This document shows positions 21,415 to 33,350 of a DNA stretch of 64,000 bases, piece by piece (positions within the stretch are counted from its first letter, which is position 1; each line of letters opens with the position of its first letter). The position numbers were made by a program, and so were the translations under genes. Origin of the DNA: Sciurus carolinensis (lineage: Eukaryota; Chordata; Mammalia; Rodentia; Sciuridae); contig NC_062224.1 in NCBI RefSeq assembly GCF_902686445.1, positions 19,819,123-19,883,122 of the forward strand, in the 5' to 3' direction. The notes below the pieces were generated by a model. The model was not told where the DNA came from, ran no database searches, and saw nothing but the letters and a program-made list of their open reading frames with translations.

Positions 21415-22091
21415 AAACAATATAATATGTACATAATGTGACTGTCTAGATAGAAAATTCAAGAGAATCAAGTCAAAAGTTGAATTAATAAGGTGGGTAA
21501 TAGGAGTTAACTATATAACATCAATAACATTCCAGTATATATAAAAATGAATATTAGAAAATGATACAGCAAAATGATCAAATTTATAATAGCAACCAAA
21601 TCTATGAAAAACAGAAATAAATTATAAGCAATTTACCAACTCTACAAAGAGAAAATCATAAAACTACATGACATTAAAAAAAGAATTGAAAAATAGAAGG
21701 AACAACTATGTTAAGGAACATTCAATATAATAAAGATGTCACTTCTCCCTAAATAAATATAAAACATTTTGCAACTCTACTTGAATCTCAGTGGACTTAC
21801 AAAAAGAAAAAGAAAGCCAACAAGTTGATTCTGAACTAATAGTAAGAATTGTATTTTAAAGACAAATAAAAACATTTTGGCGCATGAAAATTTAACAACA
21901 GAAATTAAAGAATTCAAATTGAAAGTATGAAAAATTTAGCAGATTAATAATTAATAATCTCTAATTGTTTATTTAGGGATTTAATTCAAAGGAATTTTAC
22001 AAAATATGAAAGAACCCAAATACCCAAAGATGGAAACTGTGGGATTATTAAAAATTCAAAACTATTTAAATATCCAAAAAAGATGGGAAGA
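21415..22091 (+). mobile_element. Old L1 ORF2 relic, downstream part
   Basis: ATTAGAAAATGATACAGCAAAATGATC, AATAGCAACCAAATC, GGAACATTCAATATAATAAAGATGTC and AATCTCAGTGGACTTAC continue the L1 ORF2 order after the inserted element. Confidence 0.6.
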
Positions 22092-22412
22092 GTTAATTAA
22101 TGTACTCAATGTTTTTTTGTTGTTGTTGTTACCATTAAAAATGATGACTATGAAGACTATAACAATATACATTAGATAAAATAAATGGGACACAAAATTA
22201 TGTATATTCTAATATTATAATATAGAAAACAGAAAGAAAAACAGATATAGAAAAAATACCAAACATATCAACATGTGAAATTGTACTAGAATGTTGGTTT
22301 CTTTTCCTTTACTTTAAAAAACTTCTATAATATTGTATTTAATTTAATTTCATAATTTAAAAGTCACAATTACCACATACAAGTAATTGGTGCCCAATCC
22401 AAAGAAGTAACT
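22092..22412. other. Unassigned A/T-rich sequence
   Basis: May be the continuation of the same L1 fossil, but no diagnostic block is left. Contains a TTG microsatellite at about 22116-22130. Confidence 0.35.
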
Positions 22413-22912
22413 ACTATGGTTTGAATATGATGTGTCCCCTGAACTCATGCAGGAATTAAAACTAAACTATAATTATAAGTTAATGATATTAAGGTGAAAA
22501 ACTTCAACTATGGTGTTTATGTGGGGCCTTTGGGAAGTGATTAGATTAGATTAGATTAGAGTAGGTCATTAGAATAGAGCACACATGATCAAATCCTGGT
22601 AGTTTACACTGAGAGTGAGAAAGACCATGCACAGATAGAGATACTCAAACACAGGCTGGGGAGATAGCTCAGCTGGTAGAGTGCTTGCCTTGCAAGCACA
22701 AGGCCCTGAGTTCAGTCCCCAGTACTGCAAAAGAATAAAAAAGACACTCAAACACATGCATGATTCTACCAGAGTGAGGCCTTCACCAGAACCTATACTA
22801 TGCTCTTTGAACTTTGCATCTCTAGAACTATGAGCCCATATAAATCTCTTTTCTTTAGGAAGTAGCCTTTCTCCTTTATTTCATTATAATAATGAAAAAT
22901 TGACTAATAAAT
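22413..22912 (+). mobile_element. MST-like MaLR LTR split by a younger ID
   Basis: 5' part: ACTATGGTTTGAATATGATGTGTCCCCTGAACTCATG, TGGGGCCTTTGGGAAGTGATTAG. 3' part: AGAACTATGAGCCCATATAAATCTC and a degraded end. A TTAGA pentamer run at about 22541-22561 lies inside the LTR. The ID at 22654-22742 interrupts it. Confidence 0.75.
22654..22742 (+). mobile_element. Young ID SINE with imperfect 14-bp target duplication
   Basis: GGCTGGGGAGATAGCTCAGC, TGGTAGAGTGCTTGCCTTGC, AAGGCCCTGAGTTCAGTCCCC. The flanks GATACTCAAACACA (22640-22653) and GACACTCAAACACA (22743-22756) differ at one base. The A box is intact and the B box nearly so. Confidence 0.95.
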
Positions 22913-25089
22913 TAACTTTAAGGGCAGGTTAGCACAACCACAAGTGAAAATATAAAATTCCACTATGAATGCTATTCATAAAAAATGGGGGAAAAGATTC
23001 TTCTCCACTTCACCTTATCATGGCTCTGTTTCCCCCAAATTGCTGAGGAATTGATTTGAGGAGGACAATTTGAGATAGATAAGCGCATTACAACACTCCT
23101 TTTTCTTGACCAGACTCGAAAAGTTTGTCGTGAAAAGAAGCAGCAAACTAAATAAATGTGTTGTGTATTGCTTGGGGGGCAAACTTTATGACGGTTATTT
23201 ATAAGATGTGTCTGTTTTTGTTACGAGTCTTTGGCTTGTCATCAGTTAATTATTTAATTTAATTCTCTGGAGGCAACAACTGCAATTAAGAATTTAGCAT
23301 TATTTGCCTTGGTTCAGAATGATTCATCATTAAAATTTTCAACCAAGAATATATTATTTTGTTTATATAAATTATGGTAAACACTAAACTAATGTTTTAT
23401 AGAAACCAATATTAAATAGTTAGCTTACAAAATTATAAGCTTAAAAGGATGGCACATTTCCTCTATTTGACTAATTAATGAGCCCTAAAATAAAGATATT
23501 ACAGAGAATTTGAATAAAAATAAGATTTATTTTATATTTATTAAAACTAGTCATATACAGAAAATCTCAATATATTTCCTAAGGGAAAAATTATATAGAT
23601 GCGGCTCTGACCAAAATATAACACAAATCAATAATAAAGGATTAAAGAAATAAAGTTCCTTAAATAAAAGGCATTTTTCTAGCAACTTATAGAACAGAAA
23701 AGAAAATTTCAAAAGGACAATGTCAAACAATCTAGAAATTAACCATAGTAAAAAACACATACACACACATCTTCCTAATTTAACCAGAGTCAAATCTGGA
23801 GGAAATTTTGAAGGAAAAAAGAATAGTGAAAGCAGACAATAATTAAAGCAGAATACTAACAGCAAAGGAATGAAATAGATAATAGAACAGAAGAGAATGT
23901 AGAAATAACATTAAATAATATTGAAGAATTGTGTGCTTTCTAATTTTACCAAAATCTAAAACATAAAATGAAATACAATTTTAATTTTTAGGGAACAGCA
24001 TATTATAGAGTTTTGTGCCTACTTTATCACGAAAAACATTTTTCAACACTATGTCTTCCAGTGATGCACTGATATACAAGACAATAAGGTACAACCGAGG
24101 CACAACATAGGTGTTTTGAGGCAGACACTGAAAGAAAAATGTGACACTGGAAAATGTGCTTGGTTAGTTTTTTGGGTCAAGTGATCATTAAACTTTCCAG
24201 ATAAAATTTCAGTAAAATTTTAAAGTAACCATCTATTAAGTCCTTGCACCTCTGATTTACAAAATTTCCCTGTTGTCCAAGGGGGCTGTCTTAACAAAGA
24301 TAGTCAGTTAAAAAACTCAGATTTCATATATATGAATAAAGATGCAGCTTTGCCACGCTCTGTAGTAAAAGTGGCAACAAGTTTTCCCTTTCCAAAAAAA
24401 AATGATTTAGTCATTTGAGCTTCGATCTAGATTATCCTCGCGGTTAATTTAATCTTCCCTGATCTTTGTCTTATATTATACTTATTTCTGTTGTCTGATA
24501 TTGCTGTAGAGTGAAGTGGGAAAATCTTATTTATCTGTCTCTCCCTTTCTTACCTCTTCTCTTGTCTGCAATATTATTTCCCACTGAGTACAGGGCCTTT
24601 GCACCAGCTGGTCCCACAGGGGTCTGCACCCTCCTCTACTCTACCCTATCTAGAATCCTGGTTTGCCAGTTTAGATTGTGATATATCGAGATCCAAGCCA
24701 GAGGTTATCTTGGGAACTGGGGAGAAATCAGCTCAGGCAGGGCATGGATGAAAATCAGATCTGGGTCCGGAGGGGTAGACAGGGCAGTGAAGGGAGGCTG
24801 TGTACAGAAGGCATGAAAATCAAATTGAGAGAGTTACCAGAATCATGGAACTGAAACAGAAACCCACATAAGGATGTGGGAAAGCAGAGGAAATGAAAGG
24901 AAGAAAAAGCTTGGAGAAGAAACACACGTGTGCGGACTCCACAACCAGGACATTGCAAAGTCTGGGCACAGCTGGGTCATCCATGCTGTGGGTGTCTAAA
25001 GAGAGTCACTTAGACACAGCATCCATCTCCCCAGATAATCCCCTCTCAGCCAAAAAGTAAAATAAAATGAAATATGCAAACCAGATCAT
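22913..25089. other. Unassigned AT-rich stretch (about 2.2 kb)
   Basis: The longest stretch in which I recognise nothing. A 104-codon minus-strand frame at 23551-23865 is Phe/Leu/Cys-rich, without a domain, and lies in very AT-rich DNA. Confidence 0.4.
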
Positions 25090-25229
25090 ATTTATTTATC
25101 TAGACCTACAGTCCTAAATCATTCTTCTTCTCAGGACCTTCCCCTGTTTCTGAGGTCCCCATTCTGATCAGGTATCTTGGCAGTTTAGCCTTTCCAATGC
25201 CCTTGAACCTGTCTCTTTCTTTTCCTAAC

Positions 25230-25600
25230 TACCCTGCTGGGTCAGGTCCTCCACATATCTTATCAAGACTCCTTAGCTTATTGTTTATCTCCCTACATAA
25301 AATCTCTGCCTTTTAAATCAGCTTCCAGAATGCCACCCGAGTGATCTTCCTAAAAACCAGTTTGGTTCACATTCTTTCAATTAGCAAAGCTGGGTGACTC
25401 TCTACTGTCTGTAGGATTTATCTAAGCTCCTTAATGTGACATTGAAATTCTTCCACAATCCTATTACTATTGTCTTCTACTTCATCTTTCAAATATTCAT
25501 CCCATTCACCCCATAAAACCTACTCTGTTCCAGTAACTACCATTTTATCCTTCTCTGGAACACTGAATACTTTCACTTACATGCACTGAATCCAGAGCAT
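25230..25600 (+). mobile_element. L2 LINE 3' relic
   Basis: TCCAGAATGCCACCCGAGTGATCTTCCTAAAAACCAG and TCTGTAGGATTTATCTAAGCTCCTTAATG retain the L2 GAGTGATCTTTTTAAAA...CCAAAGTCCTT order. Confidence 0.55.
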
Positions 25601-25629
25601 ATATTGCTTCTATTGCATCTTTTCATCTT

Positions 25630-26560
25630 CTTAGTGGCTCTTTGAAATGGGATTCTCTTTATATAAATTTTCTTATTCTGGATCTTTCATATAAATGGAA
25701 TCGTACAATATATGGTCTTTAGTATCTGACTTCATTTACTTGGCAAAATACATTCAAAGTTCATCTGAACTATAACATGTATTATCACTTCAATTATTTT
25801 TATCAAATGAGGGATATTTGGGTTGATTCCCTTCTTCAGCTCTTAGAAAATATGCTGCTGTGAACATTTGCATGGATGTGTATTTTCATTTCTCTCAGGA
25901 CTTTCAGGAGTGAAATTACTGCATTTAACTTTTTGAGGAACTAACAGACTGTTTTCCAAAACTGTGGTACAATTTCACATTCTACCAGCAGACTATGTAG
26001 ATTCCAATTTCTCCACAACCCCAATAACACTTGCTACTTATTATCTGTCTTTTTGATTATAGCCATCATAATGGGTGTGAAGTGATATCATGTGTTTTTT
26101 ATTTCTATTTCCCTTATGGCTAATGATGTTAAGAATATTTTAATATATTTTTAACTGGTTATTTCTGTATCTTCTTTGGAGAAATGTTTAGTCAGATTCT
26201 TTGGCCCAGTTTTAAAATAGATTATGTCTTTCTATATTATTATTAGATTGAAAGAGTTCTTTAAATATTCTAGATATAAGTATCTTATCAGACATATGAT
26301 TTTCAAATATTGTCTCCCATTCTGTGTATTGTCTTTATGGTTTCTTGATATTGTTGCAGTACAAAAACTTTAAATTTCGATGTAGTACAATTTATCCATT
26401 TTTCTTTCATTGATTTTGTTTTTAATATTATATCTAAGAAACCATTACTTTATCCAAGGTCATGAAGATATAGTCCTATTTTTTTTTCTCTAAGAGTTTT
26501 ATGATTTTTTATTATTTAGGTGTTTATTTTTTTGTCTATGATCCATTTTGAGTTAGTTTT
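25630..26560 (-). mobile_element. Old L1 ORF2 3' relic, antisense
   Basis: Antisense ORF2 landmarks: CATATAAATGGAATCGTACAAT, GTGAACATTTGCATGG, TTGATTATAGCCATCATAATGG, TTGTCTCCCATTCTGTG and TTTAGGTGTTTA...TGATCCATTTTGAGTTA. Diverged and non-coding. Confidence 0.8.
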
Positions 26561-26928
26561 TCTGTAGGACGTGAGTCATTATTTTTTAACGGTTGCTATT
26601 GGAAGCAGAGTTTTTTAATATTAAAAAAATGCTCTTTCTCTTTCTGTAATGTGGTAACTGACAGTTCTCTGCCATTCAATAAAAGCACACTTATTGAGAC
26701 TTTTTTGCAAATGTCTGTATCAGGTAACCAGTCCCTATGATAAAATAAAAAGAAATGTTTGCAGTAAGCAAGATAGTACTGCAGCCCAAGAGTAAACTAA
26801 ATTAATTAGGCTAAGTTTATGATTTCTCCTTTAGAGAACCAGACTCCAGAAAACCTGGTTTAGATTGAACCCATCCATTGAAAGATTATTGACTAACCTG
26901 GCATGGAAATGAATCCTTGCCTTAAACA
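26561..26928. other. Unassigned sequence
   Basis: AT-rich, possibly the remaining edge of the antisense L1; no firm marker. Confidence 0.35.
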
Positions 26929-26964
26929 CACATACATGACACACTCACACACACACTCACACAA
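26929..26964. repeat. (CA)n-rich imperfect microsatellite
   Basis: ACACACATACATGACACACTCACACAC-type run. Confidence 0.8.
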
Positions 26965-26987
26965 ATTGGAAATCCCCAAGTTGGTTT

Positions 26988-27068
26988 AGGGATGCAGGTC
27001 AGTGGTAGAGCATTTGTCTAGCACGAGTAAGGCCCTGGGTTCAATCTCTAGCACCACCAAACAAAAAC
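26988..27068 (+). mobile_element. ID SINE
   Basis: TTTAGGGATGCAGGTCAGTGG, GAGCATTTGTCTAGCACGAG and GGCCCTGGGTTCAATCTCTAG, then a CAAA-rich end. Confidence 0.9.
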
Positions 27069-27904
27069 AAGCCCACGAGTTCACAGCAGATGTAGAATAA
27101 ATTGAACTTCTAGAAGTGTATGTACTTTATATGTGCTTGATCCAACAGTTCTCATGTAAGTTCATTAAGTTAAACTGAAAATCCCCAAAGATTTATTTCT
27201 TTGGTATGACATACTTACAGACTTAACTGTATTGCTTATATTTATACTTCACCTAACAGACTGCTTCCCTCATTTCTTTTGGTAAAGAATCTGAACCACC
27301 CGACACCAGTCAGCTATCCTCCACAGTTTCTTTTTCTTTCTTTTTTTTCCTCCACAATTTCTTGAGCAGCACAAATAAAGTTTTGCAGCAGAGATAGCCA
27401 GTCAAAAACGAAATTATTCTTCTCATCATTTCATAATGTGAAAGGAGGGCCAGGCAAGCCCTCCATGGTCCGTATCCACCAGGATCAAGAGCCCTCGTAG
27501 GCCTTTTTCTGGAGTGATTAGAGTCTGTACTCAAGCCCAGAGGAGCTTTAACACTCCTCAAGGACAGGTTACCAGGATATCTGGGCATTTTAAGTCTCAC
27601 AGGGATGAACACCAAATCTGGCAAAACCACATCAACCAGAGAAAGGCAAGCTCAAGGTGAAGGAGTGAACAGTGGAGAGGGGCCATTGCTTCTAGGTGAG
27701 GACAGGAGCCTGGCGGGAGAGCCCGGGCCAGCCCTCATTGTTACTGGTGTGTACAGGGCATCCTCACATCTCCCCAGCTGGCTAAAAGAACTGCTCAGAG
27801 AAGACACCTCAGAGGCTGGGCTCACCTACAATCAACTCCCAACACACTTCTCCAAGTTCATCTCCATCTTCCTCTCACTACAACTTAGCTGATAGTGAAG
27901 GTGT
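27069..27904. other. Unassigned sequence
   Basis: Open frames of 106 codons (minus, 27310-27630) and 95 codons (plus, 27605-27892) abut. Neither has a recognised domain, Cys/His pattern or splice context. Part of the minus-strand frame is a poly-Lys run from a TTTCTTTTTCTTTC tract. Confidence 0.35.
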
Positions 27905-28437
27905 CCAGGGGCATATATTCCAAGAGTCTCAGTGGATGCCTGAAATAGCACTAGTACTGAAACTTATGTATGCTATGTTATTTTCTATATGAACATACCT
28001 ATGATAAGGCTTATTTATGTAATTGGGCACAATAATAGGTTAATAATAACTAATGATAAAACAAAACATTTAGAGCAATATGCTATCATATAATTGTCAG
28101 CACCATTATTCTTGAGTTTTGGGGACATTTTTAAGTAAAATTAAGATTACTTATACACTGTGATATCATGACTGGTGATCTGATAACCTAGAAAGTAGCT
28201 ATTGACTAATGAGAGGGTAGTGTACACAGCATGGGTACGCTGGACAAGGACATGATTTACATCCCAGGTAGGATGGAGTGAGATTTCATCATGCTATTCA
28301 AACTGTGCACAATTTAAAAGTATGAATCACTTCTTTCTGGAATTTTCCACTTAATATATTCATATTGCAGTTGATTATGGGTAACTAAAACTGTGGAAAG
28401 TGAAACTGCTAATGGGGCAGGGGGCTAGTGTAGTTTA
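27905..28437. mobile_element. Tigger-type MER DNA-transposon relic
   Basis: CAGTGGATGCCTGAAATAGCACTAGTACTGAA, CATACCTATGATAAGGC, AATAATAACTAATGATAAAACA and the end GTAACTAAAACTGTGGAAAGTG...GGGCTAGTGTA follow the Tigger-like non-autonomous consensus. Confidence 0.65.
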
Positions 28438-28780
28438 TTTTTAAACACATCATTTGCATTACTGCTGTGCTAGTTCTCCCATTTTTCTTCAGTCACGTAA
28501 GATTCATCTCCACATGAGCCCAGTTCAAGATCTATGACTTCATTCCAGCAATTTACCCATGACTCAAATCCTATTGTAGCAACAGAGTCAGGATCACGAA
28601 TCTGACAGTTTAAGACCTTATTATGGTCTCTCTCACTCTCTCTCTCTCCATCCTCTATGATGTTAACAAGGGCAAAATTTACACAACTCCTTAGTACTGG
28701 CATAATGTCTCCACTGGCATTTTAACCTTGAAATGTGTTAGTTCATATTAATACATGCAAACACTTAATTTATGAATAAC
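28438..28780. other. Unassigned sequence
   Basis: Contains a short CTCTCTCACTCTCTCTCTCTC tract near 28627 and nothing else recognised. Confidence 0.4.
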
Positions 28781-28790
28781 AGGAGTTATA

Positions 28791-28989
28791 GGTGAGCACA
28801 GGGGCACACACCCATAATCCTAACCACTTAGGAAGCTGAGGGGGAGAATCACAAATTCCAGGCAATTTAGCAAGACCCTGTCTCAAAATTTAAAAAATAA
28901 GATGAGCAGGGAGGTAGCTCGGTGGTAGAGTGTCACTAGATTCAATGCCCAGTACCAATCAATCAATCAAACAAAAATAAAAATTTAGT
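28791..28989 (+). mobile_element. B1-dID composite SINE with 10-bp target duplication
   Basis: B1 half GGGGCACACACCCATAATCC...AGCAAGACCCTGTCTCAAAA, ID half AGCAGGGAGGTAGCTCGGTGG with a shortened core and AGATTCAATGCCCAG. AGGAGTTATA at 28781-28790 recurs at 28990-28999. Confidence 0.95.
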
Positions 28990-29019
28990 AGGAGTTATAA
29001 ATACGGAATAATTATTGAA

Positions 29020-29120
29020 GGTCAGAAACCTATAGTATCTTACTTAATTCCCCAAACAATCCTATGAGTTACTGACATTATTCCAACTTTACAGTTTACA
29101 AAAATCAGGCCTAGCAAAAG
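29020..29120 (-). mobile_element. MIR SINE relic, antisense
   Basis: CTTAATTCCCCAAACAATCCTATGAG and ATTATTCCAACTTTACAG are the antisense MIR 3' half (AACAACCCTATGAGGTAG ... CCATTTTACAG). Confidence 0.55.
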
Positions 29121-29364
29121 GAAGTTGCCAGTGCACAGTGAAGCTTGACTGTACCCAAACCAAATTGTGAAGCTCATGTTCACAATCACTATGTCTTGTT
29201 GCCTCCTGAACATGCATTGTGTTTACGAAGAGGGGAAAGTTGGTGGCTGCTTTTTTCTGGACCTCTGTTACCTTGCCTATCTGTCCAGCTCTCATATAGT
29301 TGGTTGCATGTCTGCTTCCGCACCACACTATGAGTTCAGACACAGAATACTGTAATTTCCTCCA

Positions 29365-29535
29365 AGCGTGTGTAGCTCCTGGGTGATCTTAGACAAGTTA
29401 TTTAACTTCTCTGTTAGCTTAGTTTTCTCATCTATAAAATGGCAACGAAAACAATTATTGCTACTTTAGATATTAGTACAAAATTACGATACTCTTTAGG
29501 GTTTCGTTTGCTTGTAGGTAGTGAATAAACACATA
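29365..29535 (+). mobile_element. MIR SINE relic
   Basis: TCCTGGGTGATCTTAGACAAGTTATTTAACTTCTC and TTTTCTCATCTATAAAATGG are a clear MIR core. Confidence 0.8.
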
Positions 29536-30624
29536 TGCTTCATTTATTTTCTCCAAGAATATGTTTGATATGATTCATAAAAACTTTAAAAATTGCTGGT
29601 GGTTTTTTTTTTAAGTTTCTGAAATTGAAATGCATCGTTGATAAATTTGATGTCCCACAGTACCTCATGTGTGCCTCCAAAGACACTGTAAATAGGACAT
29701 TTATATGCTCTAACCATTCTTAAAAGCAAATAAATATCTTGTTTTGAGAAGAAGTATTACAGTTGATACTCTCTAATATATTGTCTTCACTCAGTAGTTT
29801 AAAGTCATTATTTATGCTCTTACATGGGAAGTCTTTATGTTTACTACTCTTAAATTAAACTAGTCTTTATTTTTGGACAGTCCTGCCTATATGCTTATCA
29901 TCTTAAACCATTAAAGCGAGGGAAAAAAATCATCTTGGTTTAACTTAATCCAAGTTTTTCATTTTATAATTGGGAAGACAGGGGGGAAGATAAATGACGT
30001 TTTTATAGTCTTCATTAGTTAATAATCTTTCTACATCCTCTGAAAAAGAATTTAAGGATATAAGACAAGAAAATAGGAAATAGAATAGGATCTAAACAGC
30101 AGCTGAATTTGATCATAAATATGGTTCTGGGTCTTGAAGTGGCAAAAGCAGAAAAGCAATCTTTACAAAATCAAAGATGCTTCTGAGCTCTATCAGATCA
30201 ATTCCTTAAGTAAAGCATGGAGTCCTTACAGTGGGTTGGGAACAATGTTTTAAATCGACTACATCCTTAGAAGTGAACAACCGGCTCCCAGCTTGCTTGT
30301 CTTCTCTCCTGCTTCCTAAGTCAGTTTTGCATTACATAGGAAAAGATTATTAGAAATGAAACATCCCTCCCATGTCTCACAACGTCTGTCTTTAGAAATG
30401 GTTGTTCTGTTGCCCGCTGCTCCTTATGACATCTTGTTGGCCCTCTTCACACACCTGCATCTGAGAGCCGAGAGGGCAGGAAACAACTTTACCTCTACAG
30501 TCAGTGACCCATATCCATGGGTCTCATTCATGGATATGACCAAACTCAGGAGATATATATATATAGAGAGAGAATATACACATAGAATATACAATATAAA
30601 ATTGCATCACTATACATGTCAAAC
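29536..30624. other. Unassigned sequence
   Basis: About 1.1 kb. A 109-codon plus-strand frame at 30356-30685 runs into a TATA/GAGA microsatellite (about 30552-30575) and a transposon relic, so it is not credible as a gene. Confidence 0.4.
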
Positions 30625-30838
30625 TTTCTTGTCAGACTCTGAACAACACAGTGCAACTATTTATATAGCATCTACATTGAATTAGGGACATTAACCAATC
30701 TAGATATGATTTAAAGCATATGGGAAAATGTGCATGGGATATACACAAACACTACACCATTTTATATAAGGGACTTGAGCATCTGTGGAAGAGGTTCCTG
30801 GAACCAGCTTCCAGTAGAGAGCAAGGAATGATTGTACT
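30625..30838. mobile_element. Tigger/pogo-type MER relic
   Basis: ATAGCATCTACATTGAATTAGG, ATCTAGATATGATTTAAAGC, CCATTTTATATAAGGGACTTGAGCATC and GGTTCCTGGAACC align in order with the copy at 9182-9490. Confidence 0.65.
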
Positions 30839-31520
30839 AGTTTCCCACGGCTGCATGACAGAAAGTAACTGTTAAAAATGGTTTGACAGAGAAGAGAAGG
30901 ATAAAGTGAAAGAATAGAAATATGTGTACTCTTTTCATTTACCTATGGGTCATTTGACTGAAAGATGGTGATGACTATGCTTTATGTCCTTCAAGGCATA
31001 CAAATAATAAAGGTTTATTTCCAATGTGAAAATACAGGAGAAAATATTTATTTTTGAAGGGAGTGTATTATTTTCATTTTGCTTTGTTCCAAATGTTGGA
31101 AACAAAATATTTCAACATCTTTTGAACCCTTACCATAAGTCAGGCATGATTCTAAGTGTACAGACTCATTTGATAGCTAAGAATTCATAAGGGTTCATCC
31201 AGTGCTCCAGTGGACCTGCTGAAAATCTGCCCCGAGTTTAACAAAAGCCCTTCTTTGCTGTCAGATGCTGTCAACTACTCTCTATATTTTTCTTTTCCTT
31301 ACTATGGCCTGCACTACTTTTTGATAGAATGCTGCCGATTTTTAAGCACCGCTGAGTGAACGCTAATGAGAAATGTGACAACTACACCGTGACTAGGGAA
31401 TCATATTTGCAGTAACGATTTGATACCTAGAACTCTCCTATGAATGGCAATTAACATGGTATGCCCTTGAAATAAGTATGAATATATCTGTTCTACTGGA
31501 ATTCAGAAAGAAACAAAAGG

Positions 31521-31524
<4 letters not shown>
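30839..31524. other. Unassigned sequence with a weak MIR trace
   Basis: ACCATAAGTCAGGCATGATTCTAAGTG near 31130-31160 suggests a very old antisense MIR or L2 end. Nothing else recognised. Confidence 0.35.

Positions 31525-31560
<36 letters not shown>
31525..31560. repeat. (CA)n microsatellite
   Basis: Pure CA run of about 34 bp. Confidence 0.97.
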
Positions 31561-31731
31561 CATGTACACACAACAGTTCCTACCTTGCTGGAATAAGATA
31601 GTGTCTGTCAAGTGTTTATGAATGTATCTATTACACATAGAATGCTTAGTATTAGATGTGTTATTCATCATTATTGTCATCAGTATTTGTAATAGGATGT
31701 TCTCCCTCCAAAATCACCAGTGGTTTCTCTC

Positions 31732-31733
<2 letters not shown>

Positions 31734-31812
<79 letters not shown>
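31734..31812. repeat. (TC)n(CA)n compound microsatellite
   Basis: A TC run of about 20 bp continues directly into a CA run of about 58 bp with one CGCG interruption. The His/Thr- and Ser/Leu-rich frames over it are artefacts. Confidence 0.97.
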
Positions 31813-31814
<2 letters not shown>

Positions 31815-31964
31815 GTGTGTACACTCCTAAATCCACAATGGGATAGCTACTTCCGTCTGCTGCATTTCCAGAGTTGAACTGCTGCTTATTTGTAGACCAG
31901 GCACACCTTTAAAAGACTGAGCCACTGGGAAGAACATCTGTAAGTACAGTTTCTGGGATGGAGA

Positions 31965-32110
31965 CTCAACCATTCTCATCAAGAGAGGAACTGCACTGGA
32001 ATCTCCCTGAGGCTTTTTCAAGCCATGCCCTGGACATTTCCAGCTCCATATTTCAATTTTACCACTGTCACCCCCTCCTGAAAGGGAGGTGTAATTTTGG
32101 GGTGGAGAAC
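31965..32110 (+). mobile_element. MER5-like hAT relic (tentative)
   Basis: GGAGACTCAACCATTCTCATC, CTGCACTGGAATCTCCCTGAGG and GGTGGAGAACCACCG recall the MER5 layout with its inverted GGTTCTCAA / TTGAGAACC ends. Diverged. Confidence 0.4.
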
Positions 32111-32599
32111 CACCGCAAGGAGAGTTGCCGTTGAGGAGGGGGTGTTTTGCTTGTGAACTAGTAGGCGGAAGTAAAAGTGGAAAAAAATAAAATAAAAAGA
32201 GTTGACAACATGGTTGCCAAGGGCAACAGATCACATTTTCAGGATGTGGGTTTAGGGCAAACTGATTTGCCATTTATTTCCAGTTCTTTTTCATTCTTGT
32301 TACTTTTAGGCAGAATCCAGAAAATATAAGGTGGAGAGAATGGATAAAAAAGGAAAGTAAGCAATGACAATTTGAGGTTGCTTGGTTTTGTGGCTAGATG
32401 GTTAATAAAGCAACCTGGGTGCAGGTTTAAATATGAATTCAAATCAGGTGCTAGAGACAGTTTCACACGAATAGCAAATGCTGTTCCCCTCTTTTTTTCC
32501 TTTAGCTTACTTGGGAATTCATCTAATGCCCTCTGTTCAGCTGCAGAGTTAACCTACAATGTCAGATATGATGTTTGTTGATTTATCTCAAGTTGTGCT
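32111..32599. other. Unassigned sequence
   Basis: Frames at 31827-32273 (minus) and 32372-32581 (plus) show no recognisable domain. A trace of a MIR 5' end may lie near 32390-32440. Confidence 0.35.
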
Positions 32600-32905
32600 A
32601 TATATTTCAGCAGTCACTAGCCACGTTCAGTTACTCAGCATTTGAATTGTGACTGGTCTGAACAGAGACAAGCTACATGTGTGAAATGATATTGGATTTG
32701 GAAGATTTAGCATGAAAAAAATAGTTCATTCATAATTTTATTATTACTGGAATTTGATATAATTTCAAATAATTGATATTAAAGAACAATCTTTATCATT
32801 AAATAAAATATATCATTAAAATTAATGCTATTGTTTCTTTTTGCCACGTGGCTTCTGGAAACTCTAAAGCTCCACATGTGGTTTGCATGTTTCACCTGGA
32901 TAGTA
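32600..32905. mobile_element. Non-autonomous DNA-transposon relic (tentative)
   Basis: Starts CAGTCACTAGCCACGTTCAG, has an AT-rich middle with TAAATAAAATATATCATTAAAATTAAT and ends CCACATGTGGTTTGC...GGATAGTACTGTCTG. The paired CTAGCCAC / AGTACTGTC-type ends fit a common mammalian MER element. I do not name the family. Confidence 0.45.
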
Positions 32906-33179
32906 CTGTCTGGAGTATCACTATGCTTACCTTAGTTTTTGACTCTAAGATGAACAGTTGTAACACATGAATGCAGTCTGAATATTACTCACCAGGGGTT
33001 AAATCAGAATCACCTCATTTCCTTTCCCACTGTATTTTAAGGTCCAGCACTGTTAAGTTGTTTCAAGCCTGGTGCTTGGGTAGCCTTCTTCCATATAGTT
33101 ACCTGGAAATGCTTTTATCCTTCAAAGTGCCTCTTGGTCACCCCCACATAAAGTCTTCTCTACTGTCAATGTCTTTACT
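32906..33179. other. Unassigned sequence
   Basis: Nothing certain recognised. The 124-codon plus frame 32971-33345 overlaps the L2 end that follows. Confidence 0.35.
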
Positions 33180-33350
33180 GTACTACTTCTGCATCTATCA
33201 CTGTACACTATGCACCATGATGTGTTTGTTTACAGGTCACTCTCTCCCACTAGACTGGAAGCTTCTAGAGATAAGAGACCAGATCTTTTTGTATTGCATA
33301 TCCCTCCACGGTGGCACTTGGTTGGCCCTCAGTAGATATGATTGAAGCTG
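33180..33350 (+). mobile_element. L2 LINE 3'-end fragment
   Basis: CACTAGACTGGAAGCTTCTAGAG, TTTGTATTGCATATCCCTCC and GGCCCTCAGTAGATATGATTG follow the L2 terminal block (TAGACTGTAAGCTCC ... GTATCCCCAG ... TCAATAAAT). Confidence 0.65.

Noticed and set aside
22654..22742. Functional tRNA gene (A and B boxes present)
   Set aside because: It cannot fold a full cloverleaf, has an A-rich tail and a target duplication, and is one of many ID SINEs.
23551..23865. 104-codon minus-strand frame as a membrane protein gene
   Set aside because: The Phe/Leu bias follows from AT-rich DNA. There is no promoter, island or exon context and no domain.
27310..27892. Abutting 106- and 95-codon frames as a gene pair
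   Set aside because: No recognisable domain, no conserved splice signals, and part of one is poly-Lys from a T/C-rich tract.
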